Below, one piece after another: positions 10,806 through 22,120 of a DNA stretch of 64,000 nucleotides. Position 1 is the stretch's first letter. Every line of letters starts with the position of its first letter. The notes under the pieces were generated by a model. That model saw only the letters and a program-made list of their open reading frames with translations. It did not search any database and was not told where the DNA came from. The stretch spans positions 24,810,979-24,874,978 of the forward strand of contig CM039119.1 of NCBI GenBank assembly GCA_022036555.1, in the 5' to 3' direction. The stretch comes from Microstegium vimineum. Taxonomy: Eukaryota > Streptophyta > Magnoliopsida > Poales > Poaceae. The position numbers were made by a program, and so were the translations under genes.

Positions 10806-12712
10806 TGAAAGGTCTAGGAATGGCTAGAGGGGGGGTGTGAAGCTCCTATTAAAAATTCTACAACAACACTTAAGCAAACTTGTTAGAATAAAACACGGCT
10901 TAAGCAAGTTTGCTCTAGTTCTACGGTTAGGCAAGCCACCTACCAATTCTAGTTACTAGCAAGATAACAACTAAAGCACACAGCTAGCTAGCAACCTAGA
11001 AAGCTCTAAACAAAGCTACACAAGCTAAAAGAGCTAAGCTACTCTACTTTGCAAAAATGAACAAATGTAATGTGAAGCTAGAGTTAGAGAGGTTATACCA
11101 ACGCAAAGAGATGAACCAATAGATAACCAATCACAATATGAATCCTCGGTAGAGACAATGTGACACAAGATTTTTTTACCGAGGTTCACTTGTTTGCCAA
11201 CAAGCTAGTCCTCGTTGTAGCGATACACCCACTTGGAGGTTCACGCGCTAATTGGCAATCACAAGCCAAACCGGTCACCGGGTGCCGCACAACCAACACA
11301 AGATGGGGATCCCAAAGCTACGCGCAATCCACTAGAGATACCTTTCGCGAATCTCCCGCGGGTAGGTTCAAGAACCCCCTCACAATCCACCGATCGGAGC
11401 CGGAGAGAATCACCTTCCTCCGCTCAACGATCCTCATCGCACCAAGCCGTCTAGGAGTGGCAACCTCCAAGAATAATAAGAGCTCCGTGATGACGACGAT
11501 CACCAAGTGCCACTAGAATGCAATCGAAGAAGCAATGCACTTGGTTCACTCAATCTCTCATGAAATTATCAAATGTATCAATGAGATGAGTGGTGGAGGC
11601 TCTCACAAATGAGCACAAGTGTGAGTGATAAAAATGTGCAAGAGCATTACCCTAGAGCCGGCCATACCACCTTATATATCCTTCACCCACACACTAGCCA
11701 TTTTGCCCCTGAAAAATGCTTTCTGTGTCCACTCCGGACGCTAGCAACCATGAGGGTCCGGACCAACGGCCGCGTCCGGATGCCCCTCACCAGAGCCGCC
11801 AACGGCTCTTTCTTCTCCTCCGGACGTGACCTCCGGACGCGCGCGAAGCGCCGTCCGGACCATGCCGCATGCGTCCGGTCGAGCCCCTGTTCAAACGACT
11901 TGATTCCCGCGCTCACTACCGCGCACCATGTGTCTCCAGACGCGACTGTAGCTTGGGTCCGGACTCCACAACAGTAGCATCCGGACGCCACCCAGAGAGC
12001 ACCCGAGAGCCCCTTTCTCTCTAGACACGCGTCTGGTGTCCACCGTCCGGACGCCAAACACCATCCAGACCTCCTTGCAGAATGAATAGAGAGCACCAGG
12101 CAGTCCAGATAGCGTCCAGATCCTTGCGTCCGGACCTTCAACAGCGTCCGGAGCACTACTCACAGCAAGGACTGCCTAGGGTATGTGTCTGGATGCATAC
12201 GCGAAAGTCCGGACCCATCAAACCCTAGTGTTCGGACCTCCAAACTTGGTCCAAACAGCCTCCAACTTCTTCCCAAGCTTCCAAGGGCTAGCACTAAGTG
12301 ATCTCAACACTTGTGCACGTGTGTTAGCTTTTAGTTCACATTTATCTTGGAATTAGTTGGTTGTTTCACTAGTTCAATTGATTTTAATGCAAACCTAGTG
12401 GCACATGATAACCGTAATCATTAGCAAGAGCTCCCTCCTTGATAGTACGGCTATCTATCCTAAATTTGATCACACCCTCTATGGTGTCTTGATCACCAAA
12501 CCAAAAATGGTTCCTATGTCACCTTTGCCTTGACATCATTTTCCTTTCCTTCTCCTTCACCATGCTAGAGCTTATGCAATCCACACCTTGATCCATCTTG
12601 CTCCATCACATGGTGTGTACCAACCTATCTCATGATTCACACTTAGAGATCCAAGGTTAGCACTTAAGTAGGTTTCATCAATTACTCAAAACCAAACACA
12701 TGGGGACTCTCA
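10806..12712 (-). repeat. 3' LTR of the truncated SIRE-type element
   Basis: It begins TGAAAGGTC on the plus strand and ends ACTCTCA, directly followed by the polypurine-type tract. The middle (about 11740-12220) is packed with TCCGGA palindromes. It is a diverged relative of the 37810 LTR rather than a copy of it. Confidence 0.85.
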
Positions 12713-13491
12713 ATCTCCCCCTTTTTGGTAATCAATGACAACCTTTCCATAAAGATATGAAATATAATCATTTTGAACTTGAGTTGCTTGTCCAAGCATT
12801 TTAATCAAACATTTAAGATTTGGACAAGTTACACAAATTCGGTTTTGATAGTTATTAGCTCCCCCTACATATGTGCTTCAAGAGTTTGGTTCAAGTTTTG
12901 CACATATGCATGGATAGACAATGTGGGAGAGTAAATAGCTACCAAATGATGCTAAGGTTTAAGAGTAGACCTTTGAAGCGTGATACCATCGGAGTGCGGA
13001 ATTTAGAATCACCCTTAGCACCATGATTAGCTAGACACCACTTGAAAATACATTAGTCTAAGCTAATCAACCTATGCATGCTAGTTGATCAATCATCATT
13101 CATTTTGGATTACTAGCAATCACCACACAAGCATGATATATGAATTTTTAAGTACTTGTGCAACAATACATATGAGGATGGAAACATTCAAATGCAACAA
13201 AGTGTTCATGAGCTTGCTCCCCCTATTTATATGTTCTTTTCAAAATTGATTTTTCATTTTATCCCCTTAAACATTTCTCCCCAATGATATATCCTTACAA
13301 TTTTCTCCCCCTTTGTCATCTAATTGACACAAAAAGGTGGGACCAATTATAGATATTCAAGTTTTACTCCCCTTAGTGTGAGATAGGGTGAAGGATTGTT
13401 TTCAACTTTGGTTTGAACTAAGCTACTTGCCCAAGATATTTAATTCGGTTTAAACCATAGACAAGCTTGTTCACACATGCTAAGATGGTTA
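10806..13491 (-). mobile_element. Truncated SIRE/Maximus-type Copia element (3' end only)
   Basis: The first 1.9 kb is an LTR related to the Copia LTRs at 37810 and 45846. The next 0.78 kb matches the 3' untranslated part of that element (compare 39616-40295), including several GGGGGAG purine tracts on the minus strand. At about 13491 it stops within a stretch shared with 40302 and joins a gypsy LTR remnant. No coding domain remains. Confidence 0.85.
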
Positions 13492-13736
13492 TATAAGGAG
13501 GGACAGGGGACCCCCCAAAACACAATCTCATCACATCTTGTAATCTATCTCTCAGATCAATCTAGCCACCAAAACACAGGACGTAGGGTATTATGGCGAT
13601 TTGCCGGCCCGGACCTATCTAAATCGCCGTGTCTACGCTCTCTGTGTTACGATTGATCGTCGTCGCCACACCTCCGCCTACAATCTATTACTGTAGGGTA
13701 CCCCCTAGGTAGACTGTGACGCATATTTCATCGACA
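13492..13736 (+). repeat. Truncated 5' LTR of the non-autonomous element
   Basis: It matches 17743-17986 with few differences and ends TCGACA. The missing 160 bp correspond to U3 upstream of the TATA box. The sequence to the left belongs to the SIRE fragment. Confidence 0.88.
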
Positions 13737-13738
13737 GT

Positions 13739-13756
13739 TGGCGTGCCAGGTAGGGG
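13739..13756 (+). other. Primer-binding-site-like sequence
   Basis: TGGCGTGCCAGGTAGGGG lies two bases after the 5' LTR end, the right place for a primer site. I could not assign the tRNA. Confidence 0.6.
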
Positions 13757-13944
13757 GTGTGTGCAATGACGTCATGGCTCGTCAAGCGAGCATCTTCCCC
13801 GTCAACGGCCCTCATCGACGGATCTCGTCGACGTCCCCTCGTCGTCGCCCTCGCCAACGGTCCGCCGCCGCCGACCTCGTCGTGACCAGATCGATCTATG
13901 ATCTTGATCGGCGGTGGCACCGTCCTTGCCTCGGAGATCATCAT

Positions 13945-14945
13945 CAACTCGCCACGGCTCCCCTCGTCGCCCTTCGCCGCCGACGCCGTTGGTGGCCCTC
14001 GCCGTTCTTTGCCGCCGACGCCATTGGCGGCCCTCGCCGTTCTTCGCTGCCGACCACGTTGGTGGCCCTCGCCGTTCTTCGCCGCCGACGCCGTTGGCGG
14101 CCCTCGCCGCTCTTCGCCGCCAACCACGTTGGTGGCCCTCGCCGTTCTTCGCCGCCGACGCCGTTGTTGGCCCTCGTCGTCCTTCGCCGCCGATCCCGTT
14201 GGCGGCCCTCGTCGTCCTTCGCCGTCGATCCTGTTGGCGGCCCTCGTCGTTCTTCGCCGCCGACCACGTTGGTGGCCCTCGTCGTTCTTCGCCGCCGACC
14301 ACGTTGGTGGCCCTCGCCGTTCTTCGCCGCCGACCACGTTGGCGGCCCTCGTCGTCCTTCGCCGCCGACCCCATTGGCGGACCTCATCGTTGTTCGCCGC
14401 CGACCACGTTGGTGGCCCTCATCATTCTTCACCGCCGACACCGTTGGTGGCCCTCGTCGTTCTTCGCCGCCGACGCCATCGGCGGCCCTCGTCGTCCTTC
14501 ACCACCGATCCCGTGGATAGCAATCGTCGTCCTTCACCGCCAATCCCGTCGACGGGCCTCATCGTTCTTCGCCGCCGACGCCGTTGGCGGCCCTCGTCGT
14601 TCTTCGCCGCCAACACACATCGGCGGCCCTTCATCACTCCTCGTCGTCGACCTCGCCGGTGGTTCTCGTCCCTCCTCGCCGTCGATCCCGTCGGCGGCCC
14701 TTCGTTGCTCCTCGCCGTCGACCTCGCCGGTGGTTCTCGTCGTTCTTCGCCGCCGACCACGTTGGTGGCCCTCGTCGTCCTTCGCTGCTGACCACGTTGG
14801 TGGACCTCGTCGTCCTTCGCCGCTGACCACGTTGGTGGCCCTCCTCATCCTTCGCCGCCGATTCCGTCGACGGTCCTCGTCATTTTTTCACCGCCGACCA
14901 CTTTGGTGGCCCTCGTCGTTCTTCGCCGCCGACCTCATCACCATG
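13945..14945 (+). repeat. 35-bp GC-rich tandem array
   Basis: About 28 imperfect copies of a 35-bp unit built around CGTTGGTGGCCCTCG and TTCTTCGCCGCCGAC. The spacing of GTTGG at 14058, 14093 and 14128 gives the period. Because 35 is not a multiple of three and the unit has no stop, all three plus frames and all three minus frames are open over most of the array. Those ORFs are not genes. Confidence 0.92.
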
Positions 14946-15118
14946 ACTCGCCTCGCCGATGACTTCATTGTCCCTCATCACCATGGTTCGCCCCGCAGCC
15001 GGCCTCGTCAACAACACGCCTCGCCCCTCGTCATTGCTCGTCAACGACACACCACGACCCTCATCGCCAACATCGTCGACAGCCCTCGTCGCCAACTCGT
15101 CATGATATTCGGCAACCT

Positions 15119-15225
15119 CTACAAAATGCCTACGGCATTCGACGACTTCTACAAAATGCATACGGCGTTCGACGACCTCTCCAAAACACTCCCACAGTGT
15201 TCGATGACCTCTCCAAAATGCAATA
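15119..15225 (+). repeat. 30-bp short tandem repeat
   Basis: Three to four imperfect copies of a unit containing CTACAAAATGC, TACGGC and TTCGACGAC, the last copies diverging to CTCCAAAA. It lies between the two larger arrays. Confidence 0.75.
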
Positions 15226-15899
15226 GGGCGTTTCTCCAAACAGCCTGGCCATAACCAGAAAGCACCCGAAGCTGGCCTGCCAATGAATCATAGCGAATAG
15301 AAGTAGCTACCCTAAGCACTAGACTACATTGACAGGCCTCCCAAATGATATTTCCCCAAAAGCCGAGTGATATCATTTGGGTCGGGAGCCATGAGGTTAT
15401 GTGCCCAGAATCTGTAAACGACCACGGTACGGTCGATGACTCTACAAGCAGCATGGCTTTTCGCCCAGCGTCTGCAGGAACGGTCTCCACAGGCTCGGGT
15501 CACGCCATGATCGAGCCTCTCAGAAAAAGGCCCTGTCCACTGGCATCTCCCTAAGCGTGCATGAGTTGTTCGCCCTCTGCGCCGCGGGTTGCCAGCTGCA
15601 TGCCTCCTTGGGAGTCCTTATGTATCCTACGCGTGCAGTGGCGCTAGCCCTACGATCTGGACCATTTGAGACCCAAGGCCGAACTGTTCATCGCTACGGC
15701 TCACGACTTAGCAGGCACGAGAGGACATACAAGTGAAATAAAAGCTCACCGCCTCGATAAATACAACTTTGACACATTTCACTTATAAGTCCATGAACAC
15801 CTTGTATTCCACAACAGCTACCTTGTAGCAAAAAACTCCATGTCTAAAAGAAGGTCTTCAGGAGCCACGCCTGCCTCCGCCTCCAAACGTCTCATGTCC

Positions 15900-16980
15900 T
15901 CGTCATCAACTACAGTCTCGGGGACTGGCTTCATCGCCGACTGTCGCGGTTCCCGCCGACTTCGTCGCTCCTCGCCATGGTTCACGCCGGCCTCGTCGCT
16001 CCTTGTCGCCGACTCGTCACGGTTCCCACCGACTTCGTCGCTCCTAGCCATGGCTCATGCCAACCTCGTCGATCCTCGTCGTCAACTACAGTCTCGGGGA
16101 CTGCCCTCGTCGTCGACTTGTCACGGTTCACGCCGACTTCGTCGCTCCTCGCCACGGCTCATGCCGAACTCATCGCTCCTCGTCGTCAACTACAGTCTCG
16201 GGGACTGCCCTCGTCGTCGACTTGTCACGGTTCACGCCGACTTCGTCGCTCCTCTCCATGGCTCATGCCGACCTCGTCGCTCCTTGTCGTCAACTACAGT
16301 CTCGGGGACTGCTCTCGTCGCTGACTCGTCATGGTTCACACCAACTTTGTTGCTCCTCGCCACGGCTCATACCGACCTCGTCGCTCCTCGTCGTCAACTA
16401 CAGTCTCGGGGACTGCCCTTGTCGCCGACTCATCACGGTTCATGCCGACTTCGTCGCTCCTCGCCACGGCTCATGCCGACCTCATCGCTCCTTGTCATCA
16501 ACTACAGCCTCGGGGTCTGCCCTCGTTGCCGACTTGTCACGGTTCACGCTGACTTCGTCGCTCCTCGCCATGGCTCATTTCGACCTCGTCACTCCTTGTC
16601 GCTGCCTCGTCATGGTTCCCGCCTTCTTCGTCGCTCCTCGTCACGGTTCATGCCAACCTCGTCACTCCTCATCGCTGACTACAGTCTCGGGGACTGCCCT
16701 CGTCACCGACTCGTCACGGTTCCCACCGACTTTGTCGCTCCTCGCCACGGTTCACGCCGGCCTCGTCACTCCTTGTCGCCGACTCGTCACGATTCCCGCC
16801 GACTTCGTCGCTCCTCGCCATGGCTCATGCCAACCTCGTCGCTCCTCGTCGCCAACTACAGTCTCGGGGACTGTCTTCATCATCGACTCGTCACGGTTCA
16901 CGCCGACTTCGTCGCTCCTCGCCACGGCTCATGCCGACCTCGTCGCTCCTTGTCGCTGACTCGTCACAACTCTCGCCGAC
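15900..16980 (+). repeat. 104-bp / 177-bp composite tandem array
   Basis: The landmark TACAG(T/C)CTCGGGG occurs at 15911, 16087, 16191, 16295, 16399, 16503, 16680 and 16857. The spacings are 176, 104, 104, 104, 104, 177 and 177 bp. The longer spacing equals the 104-bp unit plus an additional 73-bp block of the same GTCGCTCCTCG/GTCACGGTTC wording. The 104-bp unit also lacks stops, which creates long spurious ORFs. Confidence 0.9.
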
Positions 16981-16984
16981 CTTG

Positions 16985-17582
16985 TTTACGACTCACCTTC
17001 GTCATTGACCAGAACCTGCTGGTTGAGCTGGTGTGCCATCAAGTTACTCCATGCTATCCGGATCAGGGTGCTGATTTTGGGTAGCGCAAGGGGCCTTGAT
17101 GGGCATGCAATGCCTGCAGTCTCGGGGACTGCGCCAGCCACAGTATGCACTATTTTATAAAGCATGGCACCACATGCATACTTCACCTGCTACCATGCTC
17201 GGGGACTAAGTGGGTACACTTCACCTTGTGGTGAATGTACTAATTTTCTTTTTGGCAAAGCTCTGCTGTTTTCTGTGTTGTTTTTGCAGAGCCTAAGTGG
17301 GTACACTTCACCAAGGAAGGACTTTCCAACAGTTTTTTCTTCTTCAGCACGTCACATTCTTCAAACAAGCAGCCGCGGCATCCGACAAGGCGACCAGCTT
17401 GTGCATCAAGCTACGACGTTCTCGACCAGCCCGACCTGGTCGGGAGGCTTCTCCGAAGAGCACCTCGACCAGCCACCCTAGTTGGGACTCTACGACGACC
17501 ACTCTGCGTGATGCCGACCAGTTGAACACCCCCGAGGATGACGTTGCGGGCTCGCCAGAAGGATATAACATGCTCGGGGACT
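16985..17582 (+). other. 3' internal region and purine tract of the non-autonomous element
   Basis: No gene is visible. CTCGGGGACT recurs near 17110 and 17200, and CTAAGTGGGTACACTTCACC occurs twice (about 17208 and 17292). The final copy, GCTCGGGGACT, abuts the 3' LTR and probably serves as the polypurine tract. Confidence 0.65.
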
Positions 17583-17986
17583 TGTTGGGGATATTACCTC
17601 GGCATATCCCCAGGGACATATATGGGCCTCCCGACCAGGAGGTGGGCTGGCCCAAAAGACGTAGACGTGAAGCACACGACGTGCACCGCACGAATAGTAC
17701 CATATTGACTATTTTACTTGTAACCCTGTTCCTTCGGCATATATAAGGAGGGATAGGGGACCCCCCAAAACACAATCTCATCACATCTTGTAATCTATCT
17801 CTCAGATCAATCCAGCCACCAAAACACAGGACGTAGGGTATTACGGCGATTTGTCAGCCCGAACCTGTCTAAATCGTCATGTCTATGCTCTCTGTGTTAC
17901 GCTTGATCGTCGTCGCCACACCTCCACCTACAATCTACTACCGTAGGGTACCCCCTAGGTAGACTGCGATGCATATTCCGTCGACA
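17583..17986 (+). repeat. 3' LTR of the non-autonomous element
   Basis: The LTR starts TGTTGGGGATATTACC and ends TCGACA, 404 bp. A TATA box (TATATAAG) is at 17740-17747, followed by GGAGGGATAGGGG. Confidence 0.85.
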
Positions 17987-18785
17987 ATGCTATGAACTAG
18001 AGAGGCTCTAGATGAACTAGGGTTTGCAGCTCTAGATTACTAGATCTCAAATGACTTAGACTGAATGGAACTCCAGTGCCCGGGGGGTGGGATCTGCCCT
18101 CTATTTATAGCCCGGTGGGGTGCACGACGTCCGTTGGATCAAACCGACTTAATATAGGGCCGAGATGACTCCTCAAAGGTGGTGGAGGAATACTCCAGAA
18201 GGCGGCAGCAAGTGGGCCCAGGGGCAGGCCGGCCAGCCAGGGGTGAAAACTTGAGAAGCTGGTTTGTAGCACTATGGCTCGGTAACAATCAATGGCGGCG
18301 CGCGAAGCAGTTATATGATATCTAGAATCCTGCCACATATGCAAGCGGCTTCATCTGTAAACGGCGGCATGTGTTAAGTTGTCATAGCACCTGCAGCTGC
18401 AACAGCGAGCAGAGGCAGAGCAACTTTTTTGGGGGCAGGCAAGCGTCTGGCCAATATGGCCGTGGCGGCCCTACTGCGCCTACAGAGGGATCGGGGCAAG
18501 CCTCGCTGGGAAGCAAAGCGTCCGCCGCGGCCCGGTGTCTTCTGGATCCTTCTTGATTTAAATGGTAACTATATCTCCGCGGGATTTCTTCAATATTTAT
18601 TCTAATTTGATTCTCTTTATTACTCTTTTCTGGAATAGTCCTTGGAAAATAATAAAATACCAAAACTCGTGGAAATTGTTAGATCAAGCCCTATAGTTCT
18701 TTATACTTCTTTATTTTATATATGATTGATCCATTTATCATGTTTATAATTATATTAAATGTTGACGCTAATGACCGTCAATAGT
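17987..18785 (-). repeat. LTR-like fragment, minus strand
   Basis: Read on the minus strand the segment begins near TTGACGGTCATTAGCGTC, has a GGGCTATAAATAGAGG TATA region near 18103-18115 and ends at the neighbouring gypsy LTR. It resembles the fragment at 9663-10805 in layout but lies on the other strand. Only non-coding LTR sequence is present. The boundaries are approximate. Confidence 0.5.
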
Positions 18786-18941
18786 GAACATATTTCTTTG
18801 GGACTCCCATGAACCTTTCAAAGGGGAACATGTTGTGCAGGAACACAGGACTGAGAATACTATCTTCTTGACCAGGTGAACTAGGAGGTGTTCTATGATA
18901 TTAAAAAAGGATGGAGGAAAAACCAACTCAAAGTTGACAAA

Positions 18942-21160
18942 CTAAACCACATTATTCTGTAGAGTAGCTAGTTCCATTAGATTGATTGCCTTCTGAGAAA
19001 TTGCATAGAGGAATGCACATAGCTTCACAGTGGCTAGACGTATATGTGGAGGTAGAATTCCTCTTAACGCAACCGGTAGCAATTGTGTCATAAGCACGTG
19101 GCAGTCATGAGACTTTAAGTTTAGGAATTTCTTTTCTGACACATTTATTATATGCTTTATATTGGAGGAGAATCCAGATGGGACCTTGATGTTGTTTAGA
19201 CATTCAAACATGCTTTCCGTCTTTTCTTTGCTAAGAGTGTAGCTAGCAGGCCTTAAATAATGGCATCCATCTTTTGTCTTATCTGGATGCAGGTTGTCTC
19301 ATTCTTTGATGCGTTGCAAGTCCTGTCATGCTTGAAGTGTATCCTTAGCTTTTCCATACACACCCAATAATCCTAGCAGGTTCACACAAAGATTTTTTGT
19401 CAAGTGCATCACGTCAATCGTATGGCGGACCTCTAGGACATGTCAATAGGGTAGCTCCCAAAATAAGGACTTCTTCTTCCACATGGGTGTGTGTCCATCA
19501 GTATCTTTTGGAAAAGGTTTGCTATATTGTCCCTTTCCAAAGACTACTTGCACATCTTTGACCATATCAAGTACATCCTCCCTATTTCGGTTGTGAGGTT
19601 TGGTTCGTTTCTCTACGTTACCTTTACAATGCTTGCCTTTCTTTTGTACTTGGTGATTCATAGGAAGAAAATAACAATGGCCAAGGTACACGACTTTTCG
19701 ACATTTTTGCAAATATACACAGTAAAGGTCATCAAAATAGTGTGTGCATGCATTATATCCCTTGTTTGTCTGTCCTGAAAGATTACTTAGAGCAGGCCAA
19801 TCATTGATTGCTACGAACAACAATGCTCGCAGGTCAAAGTGTTCCTATTACTACTCATCCCACACACGTACACCTGGTTTGCTCCATAAAAGTAGGAGTT
19901 CCTCAACTAAGGGCCTCAGGAAGACATCGATGTCGTTGCCAGGTTGCCTTGGACCTTGGATGAGCACCGACATCATAATGAACTTCTGCTTCATGCATAA
20001 CCATGGAGGAAGGTGATACATAGAGTAACGGGCCAAGTCCTATGACTAGTGCTCTGCTCCCCAAAAGGATTCATACCATCCATACTCAAAGCGAACCTTA
20101 AGTGTCTTACGTCTTCTGCAAACTCCAGGAATTCTCTGTCTATTGCTCTCCACTGGGACCCATCAGCAGGGTGTCTCAACATGTTGTCTACCTTACGGTC
20201 TTCTTTGTGCCATCGCAACAACTTTGCATGGTCCTTATTTGTGAATAGACGTTTCAGGCGTGGTATTATAGGAGCATACCACATAACTTTGGCAGGGATT
20301 TTTTTACTAGGATGCTCTTCGCCCCCAACATCGCCAGGGTCATCTCACCTGATCTTATACCACGACGCTTTACATATGAGACATTCATCCAAATTCTCAT
20401 AGTCCTTACCACGATATAGGATGCAGTCATTAGGACGTGCATGTATCTTCAGGATTTCTAATCCCAAGGGGCAGACGACCTGTTTTGCTTCCTACATAGT
20501 GGTAAGAAATTCATTAGGCTTTGGAAGTTTTTTTTTGGATCTTGAGTAATTTCCCAAATGCCTTGTCGGATATGCTATTTTTTGTCTTTCATTGTAGCAA
20601 CTCTACTGTTATACACAACTTATTTTGCCCATTTCGGCATTCGGGTATAGTAGTTTCTTGTGATTCTCTAGCATGCGGTCAAACATAGCCTAATCCTTTT
20701 CACTTTCACAATCTCTTTGTGCATCGCGAATGACATCACCAAGATCATCTTCAGAGAGTGTGTCCTCCACCCCTGCCTCTTCTTCTGCTTCCCCCATTGC
20801 AGTATCATTGAAGTCACCATATTGAGCAATAATGTCGTCAGGGCCGAACTGCTCTTCTTCGCTTCTTCAATCATAATTTCGGTTTCTCCAAGCTTGGTCC
20901 AACAAATATAGTTTAACATGAAACCAGACTTCAACAAGTGTGAGTGAAGACTCCTTGAGCTAGAATATTCCTTCAAATTCTTGCACAAGGCGCATTGACA
21001 ACACATGAAATTACCATCCCGCTTGTTTGCTTTAGCCACTCTTAAGAAATAATGCACGCGATCAATGAACTCTTTGCAGCGGCGATCTACATTATACATC
21101 CAATGGCATGTTATCATTTGCATTATATGACATAAAAGATCAAATATTAATGAGTGTAAA
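18942..21160 (-). pseudogene. CACTA transposase (TnpD/TPase-like), broken
   Basis: Reading down the minus strand, 21160-20668 gives the N-terminal transposase-associated domain (RRCKEFIDRVHYFLRVAKAN, then SSRSLHSHLLKSGFM). The transposase core follows at about 20640-19440 (FALSMDGMNPFGEQ, then WPALSNLSGQ, then MWKKKSLFWELPY). A DUF4218-like tail lies at 19300-18942 (VPSGFSSNIKHI, then SHDCHVLMTQLLPVALR). The protein would cut and join CACTA termini. Stops and frameshifts occur between blocks, including one directly after ELPY, so no intact protein can be made. Introns may explain some breaks but not all. Confidence 0.88.
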
Positions 21161-21169
21161 TAAATAAAT

Positions 21170-22115
21170 ATATATACATATATCATACATACATATATAT
21201 GTGTAAACATGCATGTAAATAAGTGTAAACAAAGTGTGTATATATATATATATACTTATATCTCCAGTAAAAGGGTCTAGGGTTTAGCCACTTATACACT
21301 TAATTAGGGGTTTTGTGTGTGTGTGTAAACAAGTGTAAAAAAATAAATATATATACATATAGCAAATCATATAATACACAAATTCACCTTTATATATACG
21401 CATATATAATACCAAATTTGTAAATTAAAGTATTATCTATTTCTAATTTTGTTTACACAATTAAATGAATTAATAATATCCTAAAAATCTATATTTCTCT
21501 AACTAAGCTAAATTAATCTTGAAATGTGGTACACATAACACCCTAAAATCTCTATTATAAAAATAAAATCTATTTCTAATTTTTAAAAACATAATTCATC
21601 TTTCTCCTTTTACTTTTCTTACTTCTACTCTCCTTGAAATGTTAGTGTGTTTTAAAAAGCAAGTAATAACATATTACATAGTTGTATTATCAATTTCTAA
21701 CTATTTTTACACAAGTTAAAGGAAATAATACCCTAAAATCTATGTTTCTCTAACTAACATAAATTAACCTTTTTCTAACTAAAATATATTATATATGTAT
21801 ATGTAAATAAGTGTAAATACATATATATATAGATTTATTACTTGAAAGGTCAATATATTAGTTTAAATTAATTAGTTTTAATATAAGTGTAAACATGCAT
21901 GTAAATAAGTGTAAACATATATGTGTGTCTGTGTGTGTGTGGAAAGGTCAATATATTAGTTTTAATTTATTACTTGACCCTGACACAATTTTATAAATCA
22001 AAGTATTATATTTCTCCAATTAACCATAAAATATGGTATGCATATAGTTATACATATTTCGATTTTTTTACACAAATTAAATTAATAAATAATACAGTAA
22101 AATATCAAAATCTGG
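21170..22115. repeat. AT-rich region with internal duplications upstream of transposase
   Basis: A 31-base segment beginning GTGTAAACATGCATG occurs exactly at 21201-21231 and 21887-21917. A GGTCAATATATTAG segment occurs at about 21849 and 21946, and CCCTAAAATCTAT-type segments at about 21480 and 21728. Short TA and GT runs are present. No gene is visible. Confidence 0.75.
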
Positions 22116-22120
22116 TAGAC

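Larger units (their letters stand above)
13492..17986 (+). mobile_element. Non-autonomous gypsy-type element with tandem-repeat interior
   Basis: The left 245 bp (13492-13736) repeats the right part of the LTR at 17583-17986. A primer-site-like sequence follows the left copy and a purine tract precedes the right one. Between them are 3.8 kb without gag or pol. Instead there are three tandem-repeat families (35 bp, 30 bp and a 104/177-bp composite). Long ORFs here are open because the repeat units lack stops in every frame. The left LTR has lost everything upstream of its TATA box. Confidence 0.85.

Noticed and set aside
13705..15254. Long overlapping ORFs on both strands (up to 446 residues)
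   Set aside because: They are produced by the stop-free 35-bp repeat and have mirror ORFs in all six frames. No protein family is visible.
13945..16980. Repeat arrays considered as a CRISPR array
   Set aside because: Units are contiguous or composite without unique spacers, and the context is a plant retrotransposon.
15840..17084. 414-residue Ser/Arg-rich ORF on the plus strand
   Set aside because: It spans the 104/177-bp array; other frames are equally open. It is repeat translation, not a gene.
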